Source: Spirochaetota bacterium (GTDB taxonomy: Bacteria > Spirochaetota > Spirochaetia > Treponematales > UBA12059). From it: 46,746 nucleotides of DNA. A program made the position numbers and the translations under genes. How positions within the stretch are numbered: the first letter of the stretch is position 1; the number at the start of each line of letters is the position of its first letter. The stretch is taken from positions 1 to 46,746 of the forward strand of contig JAKQKE010000261.1 of the NCBI GenBank assembly GCA_029560805.1, in the 5' to 3' direction. The notes under the pieces were generated by a model. The model was not told the origin of the DNA, made no database searches, and worked only from the letters and a program-made list of their open reading frames with translations. Below are positions 7,606 through 16,397 of the stretch, one piece after another.

Positions 7606-8189
7606 ACGGCTCCGCGGCCGCTCCGGAAGCGGCGCCGCCGATCGCCATCGGCGGACTCTTCTCGTCCGAGCTCCTGCGCCTGGAGGACACCCTGCGAACG
7701 ACCGATACACGGCGCCTCGAAGCGCTCGCGCGCGCCGGCGTCACGTCCTTCGTCGGGGGCTTCGCCGACTACGCCCGCCTCGGGGCCACCGCCGCCCTCG
7801 ACGTGGCGGCCCTCAGGCTCGACCCGGCCTGGAGCCTGTCGGTCGGCGGCCGCGCGAGCGCCACCAGGGCGTTCATGAACCTTGGCGTGACGGGCGGCAC
7901 GATGTACCTGGCGACGATAGGCCCTGACCTACGCGCCGGGATCGGCGCGCGCCAGGCCCAGCGTCTGTCCGTCGGGCTGTCCGGCGGCGTCGCGATCCTG
8001 GCACTGGCCCTCGACGACGGCACGACCCTGGCGCGGGCGGAGCCCTTCGTCGACGCGGGCGTCCAGGCCGGCGTCCCGCTCGGGCGCGACTTCTTCCTGG
8101 GCCTAGACGCCCGATTCGTCGTCGTTTTCGACCCCGAGATGCTCATCATGGGCACCAGCCCCACCATCACGCTGTTCAAGGAATTCTAG
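7602..8189 (+). CDS. Putative small outer-membrane beta-barrel-like protein
   Basis: The 195-residue product starts at GTG 7602 within the preceding stop. It has no signal peptide of its own, which is odd for an envelope protein. After about residue 85 it shows amphipathic repeating strands (LRAGIGARQAQRLSVGLSGG, FVDAGVQAGVPLGRDFFLGLDARFVVVF) and ends in Phe, as many outer-membrane barrels do. One possibility is that 7114-7605 and this ORF were once a single secreted protein, now separated by a frame change. The other is translational coupling. No family recognised. Confidence 0.5.
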   Translation: MNGSAAAPEAAPPIAIGGLFSSELLRLEDTLRTTDTRRLEALARAGVTSFVGGFADYARLGATAALDVAALRLDPAWSLSVGGRASATRAFMNLGVTGGTMYLATIGPDLRAGIGARQAQRLSVGLSGGVAILALALDDGTTLARAEPFVDAGVQAGVPLGRDFFLGLDARFVVVFDPEMLIMGTSPTITLFKEF

Positions 8190-8193
8190 CCGT

Positions 8194-8864
8194 ATGAAGC
8201 GCACGCCCCCGAAACAGATCAATCCTCTGTCCCCGATCGCGCCGATCGCGCTCATGGCTCTCGCAATCTCCTCGCTGTCCGTCGCCTGTGACGAATTCTC
8301 GTTCGTGTCGCTCCTGTCCCTGCCCGACCAGGCCACGCCTGACGAGCTGTCGCTGACGGTCGCCCAGGACAGCGTGCCCGCCGGCAGCTCAGTCGCCCTC
8401 GAGGTGAGCGGCGGCGTACCTCCGTATACCTTCAAGCCGCTATCCGGCTCCGACCTGTACCAGCCGACCAGTAACCGTAGCCTCGGCACCATCTCGGACA
8501 GCGTCTTTACCGCCGGCCAGGCTATCGGGAAAATACTGATCACCGTGGAGGACGCAGTGGGGTATCTACGTTTTCGTCTATTGTCGTACTCCCGCCCACT
8601 CCGTTTTTTATGCAATCCTCTAAGCGAATAGGAGGAGGGACGACGGTACAACTTTACTGGTCCTATCCTGACGTCGCCATGATCAATGGTTATCGGCTCG
8701 AGCGGTCTATCGATGGCTCCGAATACTCGTTCCTAGCTTCGTACGATGCGGATAGCGTGTCCGCCACCTTCAACCAACAACCAGCGGCGGCGACGTTAGG
8801 GTTCAGGCTCTTCGCTCTCTCGGGCACATACGAGTCCATGCCCGTAACAATTATCTTCCAGTAG
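8194..8864 (+). pseudogene. Lipoprotein with Ig-like and fibronectin-III-like parts, split by a frameshift
   Basis: ORF 8194-8631 encodes a lipoprotein signal (SSLSVAC, Cys32) followed by an Ig/cadherin-like stretch (PAGSSVALEVSGGVPPYTF) up to ITVEDAVG. It then runs into non-homologous sequence. The +1 frame continues from 8560 as VSTFSSIVVLPPTPFF and on to the 8864 stop with a fibronectin-III-like pattern (VQLYWSYPDVAMINGYRLERS). One extra G in the GGGG run at 8559-8562 would restore a protein of about 223 residues. It could be a genuine mutation, an assembly error, or slippage at the G run. The gene follows the barrel-like ORF by four bases, so it belongs to the same envelope operon. Confidence 0.6.
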
Positions 8865-9870
8865 CCCCAAGCCGCTCCAGTATATCCTCGTAGGCGGCGG
8901 CGCGGCCGCGCTGGTGGGCATCCGCCTCGACGCGTTCCAGGTACGTATCGAGCGAGTCGAACAGCTCGGGGTACTCGGCTCGGATGGCCGGGTCGCGGAC
9001 GATGGCTCGCAGAAGCGCGCGCGTGCGCAGGTCGGACATGCCGATAAGCGGCTCGGCGTCGGACAGGCGCCTAAGCTCGGCTGCCACGTCAACCATCAGG
9101 TCGGACGCTAGCGTTCCGGACGAACCGGGAACCATCTCTCCCGGAGCGCCAGACGCGCCGGTTTCAGCAGCGCCGTCGGAAGCTAAGCCGTGATTGAAGG
9201 CTTCGAACGCCCGAGCCTCGGCCAGGGCCGAACGCAAGGCCAGTATCTCGCGCTCGGCGCTATCCGCCCGCGCCGCCTCGTCCGCCAGCGACGACTCCAG
9301 GTCCCGAATCCAGTTCAGGAGCAGTTCGGAGGGGCTCGCTACCGGACGAGGTTGACCTACGGGGGCGCGGCCGGCACTCGGCGCCATCTCGGCGTCGGCC
9401 GGCGAAGGCTTGGCCGACTCGACCGCGGCGACGGTTGCCAGGGCCGCCGCGACGGCCCGGCTAGACGAGGACCCTCCATTGCCTGCTACGACGCCGCCCG
9501 CTCCGTCGCGGCCTTCATAGGCGCTGACGCGCGCCGACAGGATGACCGCGCGGCCTTCCTCCGCCTCACGTATCGCCTCGTCGATGGACCGGAGCAGGCT
9601 GGCCGACGCGCCGGAGCGCTGGAGGGACTGGTAGCGCTCGCGCAGCTCCTCGATCTCGGCATCCTTGGCGGACAAGGCCCTGTCAGTCGACTCCTTGAGC
9701 TGCCGAAGCAGCCGCCACTCGGTTGTAAAATAGCTCGTCGAGCCGAGGGTTTCAGAACGCGCGTCGTTGGCGTAACGGGCCGCGGCGACCAACATGATGG
9801 CTACCGCTAGCGTGACGATGACGGCGTTGAGTACGAACAACGAATAATCGCCCCGCCTATGGCTAGTCAA
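8851..9870 (-). CDS. Membrane-anchored coiled-coil protein of unknown function
   Basis: The 339-residue product has one N-terminal transmembrane segment (about 11-31, LFVLNAVIVTLAVAIMLVA), then long charged helices likely to form coiled coils (50-100 and 190-230), an Ala/Ser/Pro-rich linker (120-180), and a helical C-terminal domain rich in Arg and Glu (265-339). No enzymatic motif is visible. Orientation suggests an inner-membrane anchor with a long periplasmic domain. It overlaps the 3' end of the split lipoprotein convergently by 14 bases and is divergent from the HD-GYP gene, sharing a 71-base intergenic region. Confidence 0.7.
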   Translation of the reverse strand: MTSHRRGDYSLFVLNAVIVTLAVAIMLVAAARYANDARSETLGSTSYFTTEWRLLRQLKESTDRALSAKDAEIEELRERYQSLQRSGASASLLRSIDEAIREAEEGRAVILSARVSAYEGRDGAGGVVAGNGGSSSSRAVAAALATVAAVESAKPSPADAEMAPSAGRAPVGQPRPVASPSELLLNWIRDLESSLADEAARADSAEREILALRSALAEARAFEAFNHGLASDGAAETGASGAPGEMVPGSSGTLASDLMVDVAAELRRLSDAEPLIGMSDLRTRALLRAIVRDPAIRAEYPELFDSLDTYLERVEADAHQRGRAAAYEDILERLGATGR

Positions 9871-9941
9871 AATACGCGTCGCTCCCCTCGTGATGATACC
9901 AATTGGTCAGAATTATGATAATACTATAGAATGCTAACGAC

Positions 9942-11330
9942 ATGAAGCGCCTACGACTCAAGACCTACCTCATCGTACTGCCTATCATCGCCGCCACCGT
10001 CGTCGTCAGCGGCTTCGTCGCCTATCAGGAGAGCCGATCCAGTCTAACCCGCCTCGCCAGCCGCCACCTGGCCTACAAGGCGGAGCAACTGCGCGACTTC
10101 ATCAACAGCGAATGGTCGGTGGTGGAGTCGCTCGGGCTCGGCGACGACCACGCGTACCGCAAGGCACAAGAAGCCTCGTTCCGCTCCTACGCGTACGCGC
10201 TCTTGCGTAGCGATAGCGAAGCGATAGCCGTCTACGGTGACGATGGCCGCGTGCGCTTCATTGTAAGCGGCTCCAGTTCCGAGGACGAGGGGGCCTTCCC
10301 TATGCCCGGAACGACGGCGGGATGGTTCTCCTCGTCGTCCCGTTCGGGGTCCCGCGTCGGCATAGCCTTCCCGTTCGAGCCGTTCGGCTGGACCGTCGCG
10401 CTCAGCGAGAGCGCCGATTATTTCTACGCCGACGAGCGGGATCTCCTCCGCGGCTTCGGCTGGATCCTTTCGATCGCTCTCAGCGCGGCCGTGCTCCTGA
10501 CCGCGGTCTACTTACGCCGGGTCACAGGGCCGCTCGAGCGCCTGAGCGACGCCGTCGCCCGGATAGCCGACACCGGAGACCTGGCGCGGCGCGTACCGGA
10601 GGAGTACGACGACGAGATAGGCGACCTGGCCGCCCGCTTCAACTCCACCCTCGCCGCGCTCGAGGCCCGGACATCTCAGCTCCAGGCCGCGGCCGAAGCG
10701 GAGCGTCAGGCCCACGCCACCACCGAGGAGCGCGAGCGCGAGACACTCTGGCTTCTCGCCCGTATCGCCGATTACCACGACGAGGAGACCGGCGCCCACG
10801 TCCAGCGCATCGGCGAGCTGTCGGCTTTCATGCTTCGCCTGCTCGGCCAGGGCGACGAGGAGCAGCAGCTCATACGCGCCGCCGCCCCGCTCCACGACAT
10901 CGGCAAGATAGGCGTCAGCGAGAGCCTGCTCAACAAGCCGGACCGGCTGACGGCGGATGAATTCGAGGTGATGAAGACGCACGCGGCGATAGGCCACGAG
11001 CTCCTTGGCACCTGCCACAGCCGCTACCTCGCCGAGGGCGCCGAGATAGCGTTGACGCACCACGAGAAATGGGACGGCTCGGGATACCCGCGAGGCTTGT
11101 CCGGAGAAGGCATCCCCCTCTCGGGCCGCGTCGTCGCCATCATGGACGTCTACGACGCGCTCGTATCGGACCGTTCCTACAAGAAAGTGTGGGCCGCCGC
11201 GGACGCGCGCGAATATATCGCCGGCCAGCGCGGCGCCCACTTCGACCCACGCCTCGTCGACCTGTTTCTCGAGCGCTTCGACGAGTTCGCGGCGCTCAGG
11301 GACGCCCTCGCGGACGGCCCCTCCAATTAG
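9942..11330 (+). CDS. Membrane sensor with HAMP and HD-GYP domains (putative c-di-GMP phosphodiesterase)
   Basis: The 462-residue product has two transmembrane segments (about 9-27 and 172-190) flanking a small extracytoplasmic sensor domain. A HAMP segment follows (about 190-245), then a coiled coil and a complete HD-GYP domain. The HD pair is His318-Asp319 (LHDIGKIG), with HHEKWDGSGYPRGLSGEGIPLSGR containing the GYP signature at 381-383 and MDVYDALVSDRSYK. HD-GYP proteins hydrolyse cyclic-di-GMP to pGpG or GMP. All metal-ligand motifs appear intact, so activity is likely. With the PilZ gene at 36286 it points to c-di-GMP control of motility or surface behaviour. Confidence 0.92.
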   Translation: MKRLRLKTYLIVLPIIAATVVVSGFVAYQESRSSLTRLASRHLAYKAEQLRDFINSEWSVVESLGLGDDHAYRKAQEASFRSYAYALLRSDSEAIAVYGDDGRVRFIVSGSSSEDEGAFPMPGTTAGWFSSSSRSGSRVGIAFPFEPFGWTVALSESADYFYADERDLLRGFGWILSIALSAAVLLTAVYLRRVTGPLERLSDAVARIADTGDLARRVPEEYDDEIGDLAARFNSTLAALEARTSQLQAAAEAERQAHATTEERERETLWLLARIADYHDEETGAHVQRIGELSAFMLRLLGQGDEEQQLIRAAAPLHDIGKIGVSESLLNKPDRLTADEFEVMKTHAAIGHELLGTCHSRYLAEGAEIALTHHEKWDGSGYPRGLSGEGIPLSGRVVAIMDVYDALVSDRSYKKVWAAADAREYIAGQRGAHFDPRLVDLFLERFDEFAALRDALADGPSN

Positions 11331-11354
11331 CCGGGGCTACGGCTCCAGCCCCGG
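11331..11354. terminator. Hairpin between convergent HD-GYP gene and carbohydrate operon
   Basis: CCGGGGCT / AGCCCCGG stem with an 8-base loop lies immediately after the HD-GYP stop and 16 bases from the end of the convergent mmsA gene. There is no T-run, so it may be a Rho-assisted or mRNA-stabilising hairpin. Confidence 0.45.
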
Positions 11355-11370
11355 TCCAGGAGCCGCCCCG

Positions 11371-12900
11371 TCACCTGGCCGTCGCGATCATGCCATCCCA
11401 GGAGTTGAGCACGGAGCCCTCTCTGGCCTCCTCCTCGGAGAACCAGTGGGAGGTGACGCTCTTGAGGTCGGTATAGAAGCGCACGCCGTCGGGCCCCATG
11501 GCGTGCAGGTCGCCGAAGAACGACGCCTTGCGGCCGGTGAACCCGAACAGGCCGAGCGGCACCGGAATACCGACGTTGACGCCGACCATGCCGCCATGCG
11601 TGCGTCGCGCGAACTCCCGGGCGTGGTAGCCCGAGCGAGTATAGATCACCGAGCCGTTCGCGAATTCACTGGCGTTCATCACGGCGAGGCCCTCGTCGAA
11701 GTCTCGCACACGCTTGACGCAGAGGACCGGCCCGAAAATCTCCCGCTCGCCGATCGACATGCCAGGGGCAACACGGTCGAAGAGAGTCGGGCCCAGGTAG
11801 AAACCGCCCTCGTAACCAGGCACGGAGACGCCGCGGCCGTCGAGGACCAGCTCGGCGCCCTCATCGACGCCCTTCCGGATCCAGGCCTCGACCGAGCGTC
11901 GGTGCTCCGCGTTGACGAGGGGCCCGAGCCTCGAGGCCTTGTCGTAGGCCGGCCCGATCCGTAGCCCTTCCATCCGGCGCCGCAATGATGCCACGAGCTC
12001 GTCGGCTATCGCCTCCTCGGCCACGACGACCGGAAGCGCCATGCAACGCTCGCCGGCGCAGCCGCAGGCCGAGTTGACGATGCCGGCGGCCGTCCGCTCG
12101 ACGGCCGCGTCGGATAGGACCAGGGCGTGGTTCTTGGCCTCGGTCAGGCACTGCACCCGTTTGCCCGCAGCGGCGGCCGTCTCATAAATATGGCGCCCGA
12201 CACTCGTCGAGCCGACGAAGCTGACGCCGACTATCGCCGGGTGCCGTAACAGTAGCTCCGCCTCGGCCCTCGAGCAGGTGACCAGATTGAGGACTCCCGG
12301 AGGCAAGCCGGCCTCTGCCCAGAGCTCCATGATACGCATCGCCGTCTGGGGCGTGTAGCTGGCCGCCTTGATGACCATCGTATTGCCCGTGGCCACGCAG
12401 AGGGGCGCCATCCAGCCCATCGGTATCATCGCCGGGAAATTCCACGGCACGATGCCGGCGAACACGCCGAGGCTCTCGCGGTACTGGGCGGTGTCGTAGC
12501 CGGGCGAACAGTCCATCAGCGCGGGCGCCTGCATCAGCGACGGCGCGCCGCACGCGTACTCGACCACCTCGATCGCCTTGAGCACGTCGCCCATCGCCTC
12601 GTCCCAGACCTTGCCGTGCTCGCGGGCCGTCAGCTCGGCGAGCTCGTCCAGGCGGGCGTCCATCAGGGTCTTGAGCCTGAACAGGACCTGGACGCGCTTC
12701 GTCACCGGGGTCGACGACCAGGCGGGATAGGCGGCCGCGGCGGCGGCGACGGCCTCCTCCACCTCCGCTGGCAGGCACTGCGGCGCCCTGGCTATGACCT
12801 CGCCCGTTGAAGGGTCGAAGCAGTCCATGTATGTCGTCGTCGCGGATATCTTTTGCCGACCACCCGCGTAGTATCCCAGGTTTCTAATTTCTGTAGTCAT
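11371..12900 (-). CDS. mmsA: CoA-acylating methylmalonate/malonate-semialdehyde dehydrogenase
   Basis: The 509-residue aldehyde dehydrogenase superfamily protein converts (methyl)malonate semialdehyde plus CoA and NAD to propionyl- or acetyl-CoA and CO2. It carries the subfamily signature around the catalytic cysteine (CAGERCMA, Cys286). Other typical pieces are GIVPWNFPAMIPMGWMAPL, FVGSTSVGRHI, TEAKNHALV and the C-terminal GGMVGVNVGIPVPLGLFGFTGRKASFFGD. In inositol catabolism this is IolA, which makes acetyl-CoA from malonate semialdehyde. That role is supported here by the IolD-like enzyme two genes upstream. It is the last gene of the leftward operon. A 74-base gap holding two direct copies of the REP motif separates it from the dehydrogenase gene. 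Confidence 0.9.
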   Translation of the reverse strand: MTTEIRNLGYYAGGRQKISATTTYMDCFDPSTGEVIARAPQCLPAEVEEAVAAAAAAYPAWSSTPVTKRVQVLFRLKTLMDARLDELAELTAREHGKVWDEAMGDVLKAIEVVEYACGAPSLMQAPALMDCSPGYDTAQYRESLGVFAGIVPWNFPAMIPMGWMAPLCVATGNTMVIKAASYTPQTAMRIMELWAEAGLPPGVLNLVTCSRAEAELLLRHPAIVGVSFVGSTSVGRHIYETAAAAGKRVQCLTEAKNHALVLSDAAVERTAAGIVNSACGCAGERCMALPVVVAEEAIADELVASLRRRMEGLRIGPAYDKASRLGPLVNAEHRRSVEAWIRKGVDEGAELVLDGRGVSVPGYEGGFYLGPTLFDRVAPGMSIGEREIFGPVLCVKRVRDFDEGLAVMNASEFANGSVIYTRSGYHAREFARRTHGGMVGVNVGIPVPLGLFGFTGRKASFFGDLHAMGPDGVRFYTDLKSVTSHWFSEEEAREGSVLNSWDGMIATAR

Positions 12901-12928
12901 ATCTTCTCCTTCCTTGTAATCGTTGAAG

Positions 12929-12963
12929 CGAAGCTCTGTCCCCGGAAGCGAAGCTCTGTCCCC
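12929..12963. repeat. Two tandem REP motifs in the gap upstream of mmsA
   Basis: The 15-mer CGAAGCTCTGTCCCC occurs twice in direct orientation (12929-12943 and 12949-12963) with GGAAG between. The same 15-mer occurs inverted at 23947-23961 and 35930-35944. The pair lies in the untranslated gap between two operon genes. Confidence 0.85.
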
Positions 12964-12974
12964 AGGAAGCGGCT

Positions 12975-14468
12975 TTATAAACCCAGCATGTCCCTGAGCC
13001 TCAGGGCCAGGGCAATCTCCCCGTCGACGCGCAGCTTGCCACGCAGGTAGGCCGTCTCGATGCGCGACCGCCCCTCGAGGATGGAGGCCCAGGTGGAGCT
13101 CGAGACCCGTAGGCAGAGGACGGCGGTATCGGGAACCGTAACGGGGACAGAGGTCTCGATAACGCTTATGGTTCTACCGGCGACCGTGAGCGAGAAGCCG
13201 CCCGCGCAATCGCTCAGGGCGAGGCCGACAGTGCCTTCAAACCCGCTTGCCGCCTCGGCCCTGAATCGGCCGGGCAGGGCCAGGGTCAGCTCGCGGGCCC
13301 GGTCGCCGTCGCCGCAGGCTACGTCGTCGCCACCACCGGCGAGGACCCTGAAGAACGCGGCCTTGGCCCTACGCTCGGAACGGCGGGCCAGCGCGGCGTA
13401 GAGCCTCGGCGCCGGCGAGTCGAGCTCTCCGAGCCATACGGTCCGGCGCTCGCGGTCGGACTTGGCCACGGCCAGGTCCATGGCCAGAAGGTGCCGGCCT
13501 TCCTCGGCCGACGGGCGAGGCGCCTCATCGCCGCGCATGGCCGCGATAAAGTTCTTGGTCGACAGCCTGAACCCGGTCGCCCAATCGGTCTCGGCCTCGT
13601 GCCAGGCCCAGGCGCCGCCCGAGTAGACGCCGACGACCGGCCCTTCCAGGATGCTGGCGGTGCAGCGCCGTATCACGAGCACGCCCCGGGAGCCCGAGAC
13701 GTCTATCCATTCATCGTTACCGTAGTAGCTCGAAGGCACCGCGAGCTCCTTGCCGTAATGGAACTCGCACTGGCCGTAGCGCCTGGGCCCTTCGTGGGCC
13801 CACATGACCACGGCGGGGGAGTCGACCACGCCGTTCTGCTCGTCCACCCAGGCGTTCACCTTACGGAAGGGGCCGAGCAAGGCCCAGGCCGTCGCCCACA
13901 TGTGGTGACCGTGGTCGAAGGTGTTCATGCCCCGGCCCGCCGCGAATTCACGCAGGCGCCAGGCCCAGGTCGAGTCCGAGACGGGCCAGCCGCCCGAGCC
14001 GCCCGACATCATCTTGATACGGACGGTCATCGGCTCGCCGATGGCCCCCTCGTCGATCAAGCGCCTAGCGAGGACAATCGGCGGGTACAGGGCATAGTTC
14101 TCGGCCACCTTCAGCACGCGGCCCGAAGCGCGGGCCGCGGCGAGCATGCGGTCGGCGCTACGCAAGCTCGTCGTCATGGGCTTCTGTACCGAGACGTGCT
14201 TGCCGGCGCGCAGGGCGGCCACGGCCAGCTCCTCGTGGAGGGGGTGGGGCACAAGCACCTCCACCGCGTCGACCTCGGGATCGGCCAGGACCTCGGCGTA
14301 CGAGGCATAGACCCGCGGCGCTCCCCACTCGGCGGCCCGACGCTCCGCGGCCGCCCGGTCGAGATCGTAGAGGCCGTGAAGAACGGCCCTCGGCTCGTCG
14401 CGATAACCGAGTACATGCAGGTCGGAGATACGGCCGCAGCCGGCGAAGACGACCCTCAACGCGTCCAT
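12975..14468 (-). CDS. Gfo/Idh/MocA-type dehydrogenase fused to an SCP2-like domain
   Basis: The 497-residue product begins with a Rossmann fold (VVFAGCGRISDLH) and has the family's Lys-Pro motif as VQKPMT (residues 95-97 QKP). A HHMW-containing substrate domain follows (GMNTFDHGHHMWATAWALLG), giving a typical 360-residue NAD(P)-dependent sugar or cyclitol dehydrogenase. The C-terminal ~110 residues are extra and resemble an SCP2 sterol-carrier domain: strands ending in a WASILEGRSRIETAYLRGKLRVDGEIALALRLRDMLG pattern (only short parts quoted as evidence: ILEG, GKLRVDGE). In this operon it probably oxidises the sugar or inositol substrate, like IolG. A REP motif at 13143 encodes Ser-Val-Pro in the extra domain. 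It follows the IolD-like gene by nine bases. Confidence 0.8.
   Translation of the reverse strand: MDALRVVFAGCGRISDLHVLGYRDEPRAVLHGLYDLDRAAAERRAAEWGAPRVYASYAEVLADPEVDAVEVLVPHPLHEELAVAALRAGKHVSVQKPMTTSLRSADRMLAAARASGRVLKVAENYALYPPIVLARRLIDEGAIGEPMTVRIKMMSGGSGGWPVSDSTWAWRLREFAAGRGMNTFDHGHHMWATAWALLGPFRKVNAWVDEQNGVVDSPAVVMWAHEGPRRYGQCEFHYGKELAVPSSYYGNDEWIDVSGSRGVLVIRRCTASILEGPVVGVYSGGAWAWHEAETDWATGFRLSTKNFIAAMRGDEAPRPSAEEGRHLLAMDLAVAKSDRERRTVWLGELDSPAPRLYAALARRSERRAKAAFFRVLAGGGDDVACGDGDRARELTLALPGRFRAEAASGFEGTVGLALSDCAGGFSLTVAGRTISVIETSVPVTVPDTAVLCLRVSSSTWASILEGRSRIETAYLRGKLRVDGEIALALRLRDMLGL
13143..13152 (-). repeat. REP motif inside the SCP2-like domain
   Basis: GGGGACAGAG on the plus strand. 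Read in the coding sense it gives Thr-Ser-Val-Pro-Val, on a predicted loop between two strands. Confidence 0.7.
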
Positions 14469-14477
14469 CCCATCCTC

Positions 14478-16397
14478 CTACCATCCGAGCCGATGCTTCT
14501 CGCGCTGCACTCGCTCGCACCAGGCGCCGACGTTCCAATCGCCGTAAGCGCCGAGGCCACCCTCGTCGTCGCTCCCGGCGTAGACGGGCACATGGACCAC
14601 CGACAGACCGGTATGCGCGTAGGCCGCTTCCAGGGCCGCCCTCAGCTCCAGAACCGAGTACCCGCCATGCACGCCCAGGACGCCCTCGACCGACGAGGCC
14701 ATCGCGGCGTAGTCGACGACAGCGCGGTCGTCGGTGCGATAGTCAACACAGTACTGCGCTCGCTGTAGCGAGCTGATCGCGGCCATCCTCCGATTGTCGA
14801 AGACGACGACCATGCCGCGTAGGCCGTACTCGACCGCGTCGATGATAACCTGATTGCCCATCATGAAGCTCCCGTCGCCCGTAAAGGCTATCGGATAGGA
14901 CGGCGAGTCCGCCAGGGCCGAGGCGAGGATGCCGGACGCGGCGAACCCCATGTACGAGGCGCCGGTCTCCGTAAAGGTCGCCCCCAACGTCTCGTCCTCG
15001 ACGAGCTGGAAGCCGTTGGCCTGAACATCGCCGGCATCGAAGTACTTGACCGCGCCCTTCTCCCGGGCGAACGCGGCTACCACCGCTATGGCGGCCGGCT
15101 GTGTCATCGCCTCACGACCCAATTTCGAGTCGTACAGCTTCTCGCGAGCTAGGCGCCCGGCGATGAGGGCGTCCCATTCGGCCCTACGCTCGCGGCACTC
15201 GCCGTACCATCGCGTGGGCGAGGAGCCTTTGTCGACGCCGGCGTCGCGGAGCGCCTGGACAAGCCGTTCGACCAGGACGGCGGCGTCGCCGACGAGGGGC
15301 AAGCTACGGTTGTAGTGCGCTGCGTCCTCGGGCCTTGCATTGATCGCGATGACCGACCTCGCCGAGGCCCAGGCCGTGCCCGACGAGTCCCACTGGCAGA
15401 CGGCCCTAGCCCCGACGACGATGGCCAGCTCCGCCCGGGCCATCGCCGCATTACCCGAGATCGAGCCCTTTGAGCCTCCGACGCCCATGTTACGCGGGTG
15501 GGAGCCGGGCAAGACGCCGACGGCCGACGGCCCGTGCACGTAAGCCGCGTCCGCCCGCCGTAGCAGTTCGTCGAGGAGACGGGGGTCGACTCCGCGGGCC
15601 CCGTTGCCCGCCTTGAGCGTCACACGCTCCGCCGCGGCTATCATGCGAGCAGCCTCGACGAAGGGAGCGTCGTCAGCCGGCGCGAGTCGCTGGAAGGACG
15701 GGCGCCGAGGGAGCTCCTCGAGGTTGAACGAAGGGAGGACGGCGGCCTGGGCGTTCATCGGTAGGAACAGGTAGAACGGCGCAGCGCGATCCGCGGCGAA
15801 GACCGTCGTCGCGCCGCGCTTGAGGGCGGAGGGCAGGGCCCAAGGGTCGAGGAGGCTGTACGCGGCGCCCATAGCCGAGGCGGCCTTGAGGAAGCAAACC
15901 TGTTCCTGGCGCGGGATCTGCTGCATGTTATAGCCCTCGTCCTGGCTCGTCTCGTCCCCGAACAGGTAGTAGAGCCCGAGCCCGTTCGAGGCCGGGGCTA
16001 TCGACGCCGCCAAAGCCTGCAGGGCGCCCGGGCCTATCGAAGTAAAGACCGCGGCGGTCTCGCCGTACTGCCACCTGAGCGCTGCGGCCACGTGCGACGC
16101 CTCGATCTCGCTACGGACGTTGAACGCCCGCACGAGGCCGGCAGCCTCGTAGATCCTGAGAGCCTCGCCTACGGCCGTCGAGCCGTGTCCGAAGACGCCG
16201 ACGTACTTATGTACGCCCTGGCGCAACAGCCCCAGCACGAGGGCCTCGGCCAGCGGCACGTCTTGGTCGCGTTGTAACGCCCCCGAGGCGAGCGCCTCGT
16301 CAAGCCCGCCGGCCCTCGCGATGGCGGCTGCCCTTGCGGCCGCGCCGGCGTAGCCTGGCATAGAGCGGCTCACGAGGCTCTTCACAGCGGGACTCAC
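14478..16397 (-). CDS. iolD: IolD-family ThDP-dependent enzyme (trihydroxycyclohexanedione hydrolase-like)
   Basis: The 639-residue product has the acetolactate-synthase-type three-domain layout and almost the length of Bacillus IolD (637). The N-terminal half shows VGVFGHGSTAVGEAL, SEIEASHVAAALRW (the Glu that activates the ThDP ring is in this stretch) and TSIGPGALQALAAS. The C-terminal ThDP/Mg site is GDGSFMMGNQ (507-516) with FDN ending near residue 535. IolD opens the ring of 3,5/4-trihydroxycyclohexane-1,2-dione to give 5-deoxyglucuronate. It starts with GTG overlapping the stop of the RpiB-like gene. No iolB, iolC, iolE or iolJ is present nearby, so the exact substrate may differ from the Bacillus pathway. 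Confidence 0.7.
   Translation of the reverse strand: MSPAVKSLVSRSMPGYAGAAARAAAIARAGGLDEALASGALQRDQDVPLAEALVLGLLRQGVHKYVGVFGHGSTAVGEALRIYEAAGLVRAFNVRSEIEASHVAAALRWQYGETAAVFTSIGPGALQALAASIAPASNGLGLYYLFGDETSQDEGYNMQQIPRQEQVCFLKAASAMGAAYSLLDPWALPSALKRGATTVFAADRAAPFYLFLPMNAQAAVLPSFNLEELPRRPSFQRLAPADDAPFVEAARMIAAAERVTLKAGNGARGVDPRLLDELLRRADAAYVHGPSAVGVLPGSHPRNMGVGGSKGSISGNAAMARAELAIVVGARAVCQWDSSGTAWASARSVIAINARPEDAAHYNRSLPLVGDAAVLVERLVQALRDAGVDKGSSPTRWYGECRERRAEWDALIAGRLAREKLYDSKLGREAMTQPAAIAVVAAFAREKGAVKYFDAGDVQANGFQLVEDETLGATFTETGASYMGFAASGILASALADSPSYPIAFTGDGSFMMGNQVIIDAVEYGLRGMVVVFDNRRMAAISSLQRAQYCVDYRTDDRAVVDYAAMASSVEGVLGVHGGYSVLELRAALEAAYAHTGLSVVHVPVYAGSDDEGGLGAYGDWNVGAWCERVQREKHRLGW

Noticed and set aside
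8225-8234. CTCTGTCCCC match near the start of the split lipoprotein
   Set aside because: It is the only copy left of 12.9 kb and reads Pro-Leu-Ser-Pro in the signal region; a chance match cannot be excluded.
13491-14768. 425-codon open frame opposite the dehydrogenase and IolD-like genes
   Set aside because: Antisense shadow of two well-supported genes; His/Arg/Gly-rich with no motifs.
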